5,984 nt of DNA. Origin: Spirochaetaceae bacterium. GTDB lineage: Bacteria > Spirochaetota > Spirochaetia > JABEVK01. The notes under the pieces were generated by a model. The model was not told the origin of the DNA and did no database searches. It saw only the letters and a list, made by a program, of their open reading frames with translations. Each line of letters opens with the position of its first letter. The first letter of the stretch is position 1. The stretch covers positions 1-5,984 of the forward strand of contig JAHFSN010000149.1 of the NCBI GenBank assembly GCA_023265735.1. The letters run 5' to 3'. Shown one piece after another: positions 1-5,645 of this stretch. A program made the position numbers and the translations under genes.

Positions 1-204
1 ATTGAAGGTTCGGGAATGATCGGCATCCCCGGGTTCGCCAGCCGGGTCTTTGGCGCCCTGGCCCGGGCCCAGGTTAACGTCATCATGATCAGCCAGGCCA
101 GCTCCGAACACTCGATCTGCATCGTCTGCCGCGAAGGAGAGGCCGCCACCGCCCTGACCGCCCTTCGCCAGTAACTCAAGGCCGAGCACGAGTCCAAGAA
201 GATC

Positions 205-209
205 AAGGA
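205..209 (+). promoter_or_regulatory. Candidate ribosome binding site for the TTG 217 restart
   Basis: AAGGA sits seven bases before TTG 217, downstream of the in-frame stop at 172-174. It is the only sequence supporting re-initiation there, and it also encodes part of the linker between the two ACT domains, so it may be coincidental. Confidence 0.3.
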
Positions 210-216
210 CTGCGAA

Positions 217-444
217 TTGGTCTCGGGGCTCGAAGTGATCGCCGTCATCGGCGAGAATATGAGGGGCCGGCCCGGAATCACGGGAAAACTGTTCAGCAGC
301 CTGGGCGACAGCAACGTGAACGTCCTGGCCATTGCCCAGGGTTCCTCGGAACGCAATATCTCCATCGTCATCGAAAGCAAGCACCGGGAGGTGGCCCTCA
401 ACGCCATCCACTTCGCCTTCCTGGGCCACGGAGGACAAAAATGA
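217..444 (+). CDS. Possible separately translated second ACT domain of aspartate kinase (TTG start)
   Basis: If the TAA at 172-174 is genuine, the distal ACT domain could still be made from TTG 217, giving 75 residues. AAGGA at 205-209 lies seven bases upstream, a reasonable ribosome-binding spacing. The product would hold one ACT fold (GENMRGRPGITGKLF, then NVNVLAIAQGSSERNIS) and no catalytic part. Some bacteria, such as Bacillus subtilis, make a regulatory aspartate kinase subunit by internal initiation, but that subunit carries both ACT domains, so the parallel is imperfect. The motif may equally be chance inside a formerly continuous gene. I regard this as the likely automated gene call for the fragment, not as demonstrated biology. 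Confidence 0.4.
   Translation: MVSGLEVIAVIGENMRGRPGITGKLFSSLGDSNVNVLAIAQGSSERNISIVIESKHREVALNAIHFAFLGHGGQK
430..435 (+). promoter_or_regulatory. Ribosome binding site of thrC
   Basis: GGAGGA lies five bases before ATG 441, inside the last codons of the aspartate kinase frame. This strong site fixes the thrC start and would allow thrC to be translated even if upstream ribosomes terminate early at the nonsense codon. Confidence 0.75.
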
Positions 445-1754
445 AGTTCGTCAGCACCCGAAATCCCTTGGTCCGGGTCACCTTCCAGGAGGCCCTCTTT
501 CGGGGTCTGGCCCCCGACGGCGGCCTCTACATCCCCTCGGAAGGGCTGGAACTGCAGACCCATTTCCAGGCCCTCGACCGCCAGTCGTCGTTTCACGAGA
601 TCGCCGCCCTGGTCACCGCGTACCTTTTGAAGGGAGAGCTCGACGCCGGGGCCGTCCACCGCATCGTGCGCAACGCCTTCACCTTCGAGCCCAAGCTCGT
701 CCAGGTCGATGAGCAGCTCTCCATCCTTGAGCTGTTCCACGGTCCCAGCTGCGCCTTCAAGGACTTTGGGGCGAGCTTCCTGGCCGCGGCCATGGAGGAG
801 TACCTTCAATCGTCGGACCAGCGGGCCGTCATCCTCACGGCCACCAGCGGCGACACCGGCAGCGCCGTGGCCACGGCCTTCCACGGCAAGAAGAACATCG
901 ACGTGGTCATCCTCTACCCCAGCGGCCGGGTCAGTCCCCTGCAGGAGAAGCAGCTCACCACCCTGGGGGGCAACATCACCGCCCTCGAGGTGGATGGGTC
1001 GTTCGACGACTGCCAGCGAATGGTGAAGGCCGCGTTCCTGGACCCCGACCTCTCGAAGCGGTACCCCCTGACCTCGGCCAACTCCATCAGCCTGGGCCGG
1101 CTCATCCCCCAGTCGTTCTACTACATTTGGGCCTTCGCCCAGCTCAAGGATCAGCTGAAGGAGGAGTTCTTCTTCAGCGTCCCCAGCGGGAACTTCGGCA
1201 ACCTCACTGCTGGGCTCAACGCCTGGAAGTGGGGCCTTCCGGTCACCGGCTTCGTGGCGGCCACCAACGCCAACGACGTGGTCCCCCAGTACCTGGAAAC
1301 CGGCATCTTCAGCCCCCGACCCTCCCAGCTGACCTATTCCAACGCCATGGACGTGGGCAACCCCTCGAACTTCGAACGCATGGAAGCCCTGTTCCAGAAG
1401 AACTGGAACCTCATGCGGTCGCTGGTGTTTGGCGACCGGGTCACCGACGCCGAAACCCTCGAAACCATCCGCGACGTGAAGGCCCAGCACAACATGTTCC
1501 TCTGTCCCCATACGGCCGTGGGGTATAAGGCCGCTCGCAGGTTCCTGGCCACCGAGGCGGGCGACCACGGCCACATCTGCGTGCTGTCGACCGCACACCC
1601 GGCCAAGTTCCTCGAAATCGTCGAACGCGCCACCGGGCAGACCCCGGAACTTCCCCCTCCCCTCGTGGCGGCCAGCGTCAAGGAGAAGGTGTCGTTCAAG
1701 ATCGGGAACACCCTCGCCGACCTTTCCCAAATCCTTCGCCAGGTGATACATTGA
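441..1754 (+). CDS. thrC: Threonine synthase
   Basis: This PLP enzyme converts O-phospho-L-homoserine to L-threonine plus phosphate in the cytoplasm, the last step of threonine synthesis. The 437-residue protein is complete and near the usual length of E. coli-type enzymes. The N-terminus STRN, then LAPDGGLYIP at about 23-32, is the ThrC N-terminal domain signature. The PLP-binding lysine is K107 in CAFKDFG. TSGDTG (135-140), SANSISLGRLIPQ (212-224), the phosphate-cup loop SGNFGN (249-254) and LSTAHPAKF (382-390) are all present, so the enzyme should be active. It starts at ATG 441, overlapping the aspartate kinase stop as ATGA, with GGAGGA five bases upstream. Pairing with aspartate kinase fits the threonine pathway; homoserine dehydrogenase and homoserine kinase are not in the window. 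Confidence 0.97.
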   Translation: MKFVSTRNPLVRVTFQEALFRGLAPDGGLYIPSEGLELQTHFQALDRQSSFHEIAALVTAYLLKGELDAGAVHRIVRNAFTFEPKLVQVDEQLSILELFHGPSCAFKDFGASFLAAAMEEYLQSSDQRAVILTATSGDTGSAVATAFHGKKNIDVVILYPSGRVSPLQEKQLTTLGGNITALEVDGSFDDCQRMVKAAFLDPDLSKRYPLTSANSISLGRLIPQSFYYIWAFAQLKDQLKEEFFFSVPSGNFGNLTAGLNAWKWGLPVTGFVAATNANDVVPQYLETGIFSPRPSQLTYSNAMDVGNPSNFERMEALFQKNWNLMRSLVFGDRVTDAETLETIRDVKAQHNMFLCPHTAVGYKAARRFLATEAGDHGHICVLSTAHPAKFLEIVERATGQTPELPPPLVAASVKEKVSFKIGNTLADLSQILRQVIH

Positions 1755-1766
1755 GGCGTCCGACAC

Positions 1767-1773
1767 AGGAGAG
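1767..1773 (+). promoter_or_regulatory. Ribosome binding site deciding the GTG 1778 start of the WG-repeat lipoprotein
   Basis: AGGAGAG ends four bases before GTG 1778. Starting there gives a clean lipoprotein signal peptide. The longer reading from TTG 1751 overlaps the thrC stop, lacks a comparable site and adds a polar nine-residue extension (MRRPTQESF) before the signal peptide. Confidence 0.7.
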
Positions 1774-1777
1774 TTTC

Positions 1778-2833
1778 GTGAATCCCATTCTGAAAATTCG
1801 CAGCCTGATTTGGGTTGCCGTCCTCATCGGAGCCGGGGCCCTAGCGTCCTGCTCCAACCAGGCTCCCCTCTTCCGGGTCTTTGAAAAGGGGAAGTTCGGT
1901 TACGTCGACGCCTCGGGAAAGACCGTCATTCCCGCCAAATACGACCAGTGCGGCGAGTTCAGCGAGGGTCTGGCCTCGGTCCTGGTGGGCGGCAAGGTCG
2001 GATACATCGACAAAACCGGTAAGCTTGTCGTCGAGGCCACCTACCAGAACGCCGGCAAGTTCAAGGAAGGCTTGGCCTACGTTGCCAAGGACGGCAAGGT
2101 CGGCTTCATCGACCAGGCCGGCAAGGTGGTGATTCCTCTGGAATGGGAGTTTGCTTCGGATTTCAGCGAAGGCATGGCGGCCGTGGTGAAAGGCGGCAAG
2201 TTCGGCTACGTCGACAAGTCCGGCAAATCCGTCGTCAGTCCCCAGTTTGACGTCGCCACCCCCTTCACGTCGGATCTGGCCCTGGTCGTCAAGGACAACC
2301 TGGGCGGCTACATCAACAAGTCGGGCCAGGTGGTGATTCCCTTCCAGTACAGCTACGCCACGCCGTTCAACGAAGGCCTGGCCATGGTCCAGAAGACCTC
2401 CAAGGATGGAACCCAGGTCGAGGTGTATTTCATCGACAAGACGGCCAAGAAGGCCTTCGACGTGAAGTTCGATTCGGCGGAACCGTTCTCGGGCGGTCTG
2501 GCCCTGGTCGGGAGCCAGAACAAGGTGGGGTTCATCAACGCCAAGGGCGAGACCGTCATTGCCCCCTCGTTCGAGTTCGCCCGCAGTTTCAAGGAAGGTC
2601 TGGCCGTGGCGGCCCAGGACGGCAAGGTGGGGTTCATCAACCCCAAGGGCGAATTTGTGATCAAGCCCCAGTACGACAATGCCCAGGACTTCTCCGACGG
2701 CCTGGCCCTGGTGCTGACAGGATCAGAAATCGGATACGTGAACACGAAGGGCGAGAAGGTCTGGGCCAAGAGCGAATCCGAGCTGCCCAGTTTGGACGAC
2801 GCAAACTCGCTTTCTGGCACCTCGAACCAGTAA
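1778..2833 (+). CDS. WG-repeat lipoprotein of unknown function
   Basis: The 351-residue protein begins with a lipoprotein signal peptide: basic K6 and R8, a hydrophobic stretch (residues 9-23), then the lipobox LASC with acceptor Cys25. Ser at +2 would favour outer-membrane sorting under the E. coli rule. From residue 38 it consists of WG/KWG-type beta repeats, about 34 residues each, with consensus GKxGYIDxxGKxVIPxxY...FxEGLAxV. There are eight full copies and a partial ninth (316-340), then a short Ser/Asn-rich polar tail. Repeat five has a six-residue insertion (KTSKDGT region, about 206-212) and repeat six has degenerated (VYFIDKTAKKAFDV). No catalytic residues are recognisable. Such repeats are thought to form structural or binding surfaces, so a periplasmic or cell-surface binding role is an inference. 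It lies 23 bases after thrC with its own ribosome binding site and is probably co-transcribed. Confidence 0.88.
   Translation: MNPILKIRSLIWVAVLIGAGALASCSNQAPLFRVFEKGKFGYVDASGKTVIPAKYDQCGEFSEGLASVLVGGKVGYIDKTGKLVVEATYQNAGKFKEGLAYVAKDGKVGFIDQAGKVVIPLEWEFASDFSEGMAAVVKGGKFGYVDKSGKSVVSPQFDVATPFTSDLALVVKDNLGGYINKSGQVVIPFQYSYATPFNEGLAMVQKTSKDGTQVEVYFIDKTAKKAFDVKFDSAEPFSGGLALVGSQNKVGFINAKGETVIAPSFEFARSFKEGLAVAAQDGKVGFINPKGEFVIKPQYDNAQDFSDGLALVLTGSEIGYVNTKGEKVWAKSESELPSLDDANSLSGTSNQ
1889..2797 (+). repeat. Tandem coding repeats (102-base period) encoding WG domains
   Basis: Units of 34 codons start at about 1889, 1991, 2093, 2195, 2297, 2417, 2519 and 2621, with a partial unit from 2723. The unit at 2297-2416 is 120 bases because of an 18-base in-frame insertion. 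Copies are conserved mainly at protein level (GKVGFI, EGLA); DNA identity between units is partial, with short shared blocks such as ggcaaggt and gaaggcctggcc-like stretches. This suggests old duplications maintained by selection, not a recent expansion. Confidence 0.8.
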
Positions 2834-2847
2834 GCCCTGGGTGACCG

Positions 2848-3867
2848 ATGCCGCCCACCCTGACCTTTGGCCGTCCCGATGATTTCCACGTTCATTTCCG
2901 GCAGGGGGAGGTAGCGGGTCACTTTGCCCGGGACGCCCAGGATGCCGGGTTTGCCCGGGTCCTGGTCATGCCCAACACCCTGCCTCCCATCGATTCGGCC
3001 CCGGCCCTCACCGAGTACCGGCGCCAGATCGAAGCTGCGGCCCCGGGGCTCCGGGCCCTCATGACGTTCAAGATTCGACCGGGTCTCGACCGGCAGACCC
3101 TGGCCGACCTCCGTTCCGCCGGCGCCGTGGCCGGGAAACTCTACCCCGAGGGGGTCACCACCCATAGCGAAGACGGGGTGCGCCGTCTCGAAGACGCCTG
3201 GCCCGTGTTCGCCGCCATGGAGGACCTCGACCTGGTGCTCTGCCTGCACGGTGAGCACCCCGACGCCTTCAGCCTGGACCGCGAGGCGGCGTTCCTGGGA
3301 GGGCTTTCTTCCCTGCGGGCCGCCTTCCCCCGGCTGAGGATGGTGCTGGAGCACGTTTCCACCGCGGCCGGTGTCGACGCGGTCTTGTCCTCGGGGCCCC
3401 TGACCGCGGCGACCCTGACAGCGCACCATCTGCTCTTCACCCTCGACGACATGGTGGGGGGCAAGCTGGATCCCCACCTCTTCTGCAAGCCGCTTCTGAA
3501 GCGGCCCGAGGACAGGACGAGGCTGGTCGAAGCGGCGTTGTCGGGGAACCCCCAGTTCTTCTTCGGTTCCGACAGCGCGCCCCATTCCCGGGAGCACAAG
3601 GAGGCGGCCCTCTGCAGTGCAGGCTGCTACACCATGCCGGTGAGCCTGGGCCTTCTGCTGGAGTTGTTCGAGAGCCGGGGTGCCCTCGACCGCCTGGAAG
3701 CCTTTGTGAGCCGGTTCGGGGCCCAGTTCTACGGGCTGGAACCCAACCCCGGTACCCTGACCTTTGAGAAGTTGCCCTGGAAGGTTCCCTCCCTGGTGCA
3801 CGGGGTAGTTCCCCTGAAGGCCGGGACTACCCTTTCCTGGTCGCTGAAATCCCTGCAAGGAGCTTGA
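2848..3867 (+). CDS. pyrC: Dihydroorotase, E. coli PyrC type
   Basis: This zinc amidohydrolase interconverts N-carbamoyl-L-aspartate and dihydroorotate, the third step of de novo pyrimidine synthesis. The 339-residue protein is close to the roughly 350 residues usual for this class. Visible metal ligands are H14 and H16 in RPDDFHVHFR, the carboxylated lysine K97 in GKLYPEGVTT, H134 in LHGEHP, H169 in LEHVST and D242 in GSDSAPH. MPNTLPP (41-47), TAHHLLF (191-197) and FCKPLLKR (212-219) complete the signature, so it should be active. The start at ATG 2848 is supported because the conserved RPDD motif follows nine residues in; only a weak GGGTGA lies close upstream, so translation may depend on nearby termination of the WG gene 14 bases earlier. 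The gene ends one base before the HIT gene start. Confidence 0.97.
   Translation: MPPTLTFGRPDDFHVHFRQGEVAGHFARDAQDAGFARVLVMPNTLPPIDSAPALTEYRRQIEAAAPGLRALMTFKIRPGLDRQTLADLRSAGAVAGKLYPEGVTTHSEDGVRRLEDAWPVFAAMEDLDLVLCLHGEHPDAFSLDREAAFLGGLSSLRAAFPRLRMVLEHVSTAAGVDAVLSSGPLTAATLTAHHLLFTLDDMVGGKLDPHLFCKPLLKRPEDRTRLVEAALSGNPQFFFGSDSAPHSREHKEAALCSAGCYTMPVSLGLLLELFESRGALDRLEAFVSRFGAQFYGLEPNPGTLTFEKLPWKVPSLVHGVVPLKAGTTLSWSLKSLQGA
3857..3862 (+). promoter_or_regulatory. Ribosome binding site of the HIT-family gene
   Basis: AAGGAG lies six bases before ATG 3869, within the final codons of pyrC. This supports ATG 3869 as the start and translational coupling with pyrC. Confidence 0.7.
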
Positions 3868-3868
3868 A

Positions 3869-4318
3869 ATGCCCGGTTCTTCCTACGACAACGACAACAT
3901 CTTCGCGAAGATTCTTCGGGGAGAGATCCCGAGCCACCGCCTCTACGAGGACGATAAGTGCCTCGCCATCCTCGACATCTTCCCCGTAAACCTGGGGCAC
4001 CTCCTCGTCATCCCCAAGGCCAAGGCCCAGCTTGTTTCGGAGCTCGCCCCCGACCTGGCGGCGCACCTCATGGCCGTGGGCGCCCGGCTTTCCAAGGCGT
4101 TGCGTCAGGCCGCCCCCCGGTGCGAAGGCGTCAACTTTTGGATCAGCGACGGGGCCGCCGCGGGCAAGGAGGTTCCCCACGTGCACCTCCACGTGATTCC
4201 TCGGTTCGCGGGCGACGGCTTCGGCTGGAAATGTGGTCCCGGAAACCGGGTCCCCCAGGAAGCTCCGGTGCTGGCATCGGTGGCCCAAGCCATCCAAACC
4301 GTCCTAGGGAAGGCGTAA
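3869..4318 (+). CDS. HIT (histidine triad) family nucleotide-binding hydrolase
   Basis: The 149-residue cytoplasmic protein carries the histidine triad HVHLHVI at 104-110 (H104, H106, H108). In HIT hydrolases the middle histidine is the nucleophile that forms a nucleotidyl intermediate. N-terminal features also fit: NIFAKILRGEIPSHRLYED (10-28) and the core strand DIFPVNLGHLLVIPK (36-50). Relatives (HinT, Fhit-like) cleave AMP linked to amines, lysine, or other nucleotides; the physiological substrate here cannot be read from sequence. About 35 residues follow the triad, longer than in the smallest HinT proteins, with GWKCGPGN near 119-126. It sits between pyrC and hisA, one base after the pyrC stop, and its TAA shares a base with the hisA ATG (TAATG). 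The link to nucleotide-related neighbours may be only operonic. Confidence 0.93.
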   Translation: MPGSSYDNDNIFAKILRGEIPSHRLYEDDKCLAILDIFPVNLGHLLVIPKAKAQLVSELAPDLAAHLMAVGARLSKALRQAAPRCEGVNFWISDGAAAGKEVPHVHLHVIPRFAGDGFGWKCGPGNRVPQEAPVLASVAQAIQTVLGKA

Positions 4319-5064
4319 TGCTCGTCGTTCCTGCCATTGACCTGCTCGGCGGCCGGTGCGTCCGCTTGCACCAGGGGGACTACGCCCAGGCCGAAACCTA
4401 CGATCTCGACCCGGTGGAGGTGGCCCGGGGTTTCGTGGCCGCCGGGGCGAAGCGCATCCACCTGGTCGACCTCGACGCCGCCCGAACGGGGTCGCCGACC
4501 AACCGCCCCGTCATCGGGGCCATCCGTCGGGCCGTTTCGGTGACCGTCGAAGTGGGCGGCGGCCTGCGGACCGATGACGACGCCCAGGCCCTGATCGACC
4601 TGGGGATAGACCGCCTCGTCGTGGGGACCACCCTGGTCAAAGACCCCGACGCCGTGGCCCGGTGGGTGGCCCGGTTCGGTTCGGTGTTCGTGGCGGGCAT
4701 CGACGCCCGGGACGGCGAGGTGAAGGTCTCGGGCTGGGAGGTGGGCAGTACGGTCCGCGACGTGGAACTGGCAGCCCGGTGCCGGGCCCTGGGTCTGATC
4801 AGTCTGGTCTACACCAACATCGCCCGCGATGGGACCCTGGGGGGCCCCGACCTGGAGCGGACCCTGGTGGTGGCCGAGGCCGCGGGCCTGCCCGTGGTCC
4901 TCTCGGGGGGCATTGCCTCCCTCGCCGACTTCGAGGCCGTGCGCCGCGCCAACCACCCGCTGCTGGCCGGGGTCATTACCGGCAAGGCGCTCTACAAGAA
5001 TCGCATCGACCTGGCCGAGGTCATCGCCCAATATCAAGACGACCGGCATGGAGGCCTGTGGTGA
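4318..5064 (+). CDS. hisA: HisA, ProFAR isomerase of histidine biosynthesis
   Basis: HisA isomerises the aminoaldose ProFAR to the aminoketose PRFAR, the fourth step of histidine synthesis, in a (beta/alpha)8 barrel. The 248-residue length is standard. Catalytic Asp8 is in VPAIDLLGGRCVRL; the second catalytic Asp is D129 in AGIDARDG. YTNIARDGTLGG (165-176), the phosphate-binding loops VGGGLR (79-84) and VLSGGIAS (194-201), and VGTTL (102-106) are all intact, so the enzyme should work. I chose ATG 4318 because it begins directly at the conserved MLVVPAIDL and overlaps the HIT-gene stop; AAGG at 4310-4313 is a close, weak ribosome binding site. A longer in-frame reading from 3958 is only a shadow of the HIT gene. 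The stop overlaps the next gene as GTGA. Nothing indicates a bifunctional PriA-type enzyme. Confidence 0.97.
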   Translation: MLVVPAIDLLGGRCVRLHQGDYAQAETYDLDPVEVARGFVAAGAKRIHLVDLDAARTGSPTNRPVIGAIRRAVSVTVEVGGGLRTDDDAQALIDLGIDRLVVGTTLVKDPDAVARWVARFGSVFVAGIDARDGEVKVSGWEVGSTVRDVELAARCRALGLISLVYTNIARDGTLGGPDLERTLVVAEAAGLPVVLSGGIASLADFEAVRRANHPLLAGVITGKALYKNRIDLAEVIAQYQDDRHGGLW

Positions 5065-5645
5065 ACGACGGACTAACCCTTCCCCTGGAGGTTCGGGACC
5101 CCGAGGGGGATCTCGTGACCGTGCTCCTCATGAACGCCAAAGCGGCCAATAAGAGCCGCGAACAGGGCGAACTGTGGACCGTGGTGCCCCCCGGCGACCG
5201 CGTGCTCCCCATCGAGGGTGCCGAATTTCTTCTGCTTGAGGTGGCCGAAGGTAACCGCTACCGCTGCGTCCTGGGCGATGCCGAGGCCGTCGACGCGGTG
5301 CTGGAGGCCGTGGCTACGCGGTTTTCGGGGCTTGCCGAGGCCGAACTGCCCCCGGTCGCCCCGGCGTCGGGCAGCCAGCCCACCCTCGAGAAGCTGAAAG
5401 CCGTGATCGCCGGCCGGCACCGGGACCTCCCCGAAGGGTCGTACACCACCCTGCTGTTCCAGAAGGGCGAAGAGAAGATCCGCAAGAAGACGGGAGAAGA
5501 GGCCATCGAGTTGATTCTGGCCACCGAGCGCCAGGATCTGGTGTCCGAGTCGGCGGACCTGATCTACCACCTGATGGTGCTGCTCGAAGTGAAGGGCATC
5601 CCCGTCGAGGACGTTCTGGCCGAGCTCGAAAGCCGGATGACCTGA
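5061..5645 (+). CDS. hisE: Phosphoribosyl-ATP pyrophosphatase (HisE) with degenerate N-terminal HisI-like domain
   Basis: HisE hydrolyses phosphoribosyl-ATP to phosphoribosyl-AMP, the second step of histidine synthesis. Residues about 107-190 of this 194-residue protein form an intact HisE domain: SYTTLLFQKGEEKIRKKTGEE, then acidic metal ligands E147/E150 (GEEAIE) and E163/D166 (ESADLIYH). Residues 1-95 resemble the start of a HisI (phosphoribosyl-AMP cyclohydrolase) domain: NDGL, then GDLVTVLLMNAKA aligning with the usual GEVLMLAYMNxEA, and SREQGELW. The catalytic core is missing: no WxKGETSGN, no DCDxDA acidic motif, no GPxCHTGxxSCF cysteines; only C69 remains. Total length is close to a normal HisIE (about 200), so an ancestral fusion with a decayed HisI half is my inference. 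GTG 5061 overlaps the hisA stop (GTGA). The cyclohydrolase step presumably needs another gene elsewhere. Confidence 0.88.
   Translation: MNDGLTLPLEVRDPEGDLVTVLLMNAKAANKSREQGELWTVVPPGDRVLPIEGAEFLLLEVAEGNRYRCVLGDAEAVDAVLEAVATRFSGLAEAELPPVAPASGSQPTLEKLKAVIAGRHRDLPEGSYTTLLFQKGEEKIRKKTGEEAIELILATERQDLVSESADLIYHLMVLLEVKGIPVEDVLAELESRMT

Larger units (their letters stand above)
1..444 (+). pseudogene. lysC: Aspartate kinase, C-terminal ACT-domain region, interrupted by an in-frame stop (5' end outside window)
   Basis: Aspartate kinase phosphorylates L-aspartate, the first step towards lysine, threonine and methionine. Only the C-terminal regulatory part is in the window. Codons 1-57 hold a first ACT motif (GMIGIPGFASRVFGALARA, then NVIMISQASSEHSI). 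After a TAA at 172-174 the same frame continues with a second ACT motif (VIGENMRGRPGITGKLF, then AIAQGSSERNISIVI) and stops at TGA 442-444. The MISQASSEHSI and AQGSSERNIS pair is typical of ThrA-type, allosterically regulated aspartate kinases. The protein ends where bifunctional enzymes would run into homoserine dehydrogenase, so this one is monofunctional. Frame and similarity are unbroken across the stop, so it is a single nonsense codon and not a frameshift. It could be a real mutation, a sequencing error (GAA or CAA to TAA would suffice), or a natural split. It overlaps thrC by ATGA, which supports an aspartate-family operon. Confidence 0.85.

Noticed and set aside
172..174. Codon reassignment or programmed recoding of TAA as sense
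   Set aside because: TAA is the normal terminator of the WG-repeat and HIT genes in the same window, and no other internal TAA or TGA occurs in any gene here. I see no recoding element around the codon.
1751..1777. TTG 1751 as the start of the WG-repeat protein
   Set aside because: It overlaps the thrC stop, lacks a well-placed ribosome binding site and adds a polar stretch before the signal peptide. GTG 1778 has AGGAGAG upstream and gives a canonical lipoprotein leader.
1889..2797. The repeated DNA as a CRISPR array or mobile element
   Set aside because: The 102-base periodicity is entirely in frame and explained by WG protein repeats; units differ throughout and have no spacer-repeat alternation or terminal inverted repeats.
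2834..2847. A terminator or promoter between the WG gene and pyrC
   Set aside because: The 14-base gap is too short for either, and I see no hairpin followed by a T-run there or at any other junction.
2353..3858. A 501-codon open frame on the minus strand across pyrC and the end of the WG gene
   Set aside because: It lies opposite two clearly recognised genes, shows Gly/Gln/Arg-rich low-complexity translation with no family motif, and is the usual mirror of G+C-rich coding sequence.
3958..4317. Upstream in-frame extension of hisA to 3958
   Set aside because: The extra 120 residues are an out-of-frame reading of the HIT gene, rich in Pro, Arg and Gly. Conserved HisA sequence begins exactly at ATG 4318.
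4105..5049. A 314-codon minus-strand open frame opposite hisA
   Set aside because: It is antisense to an intact hisA, with biased composition and no recognisable domain; it is a codon-usage shadow.
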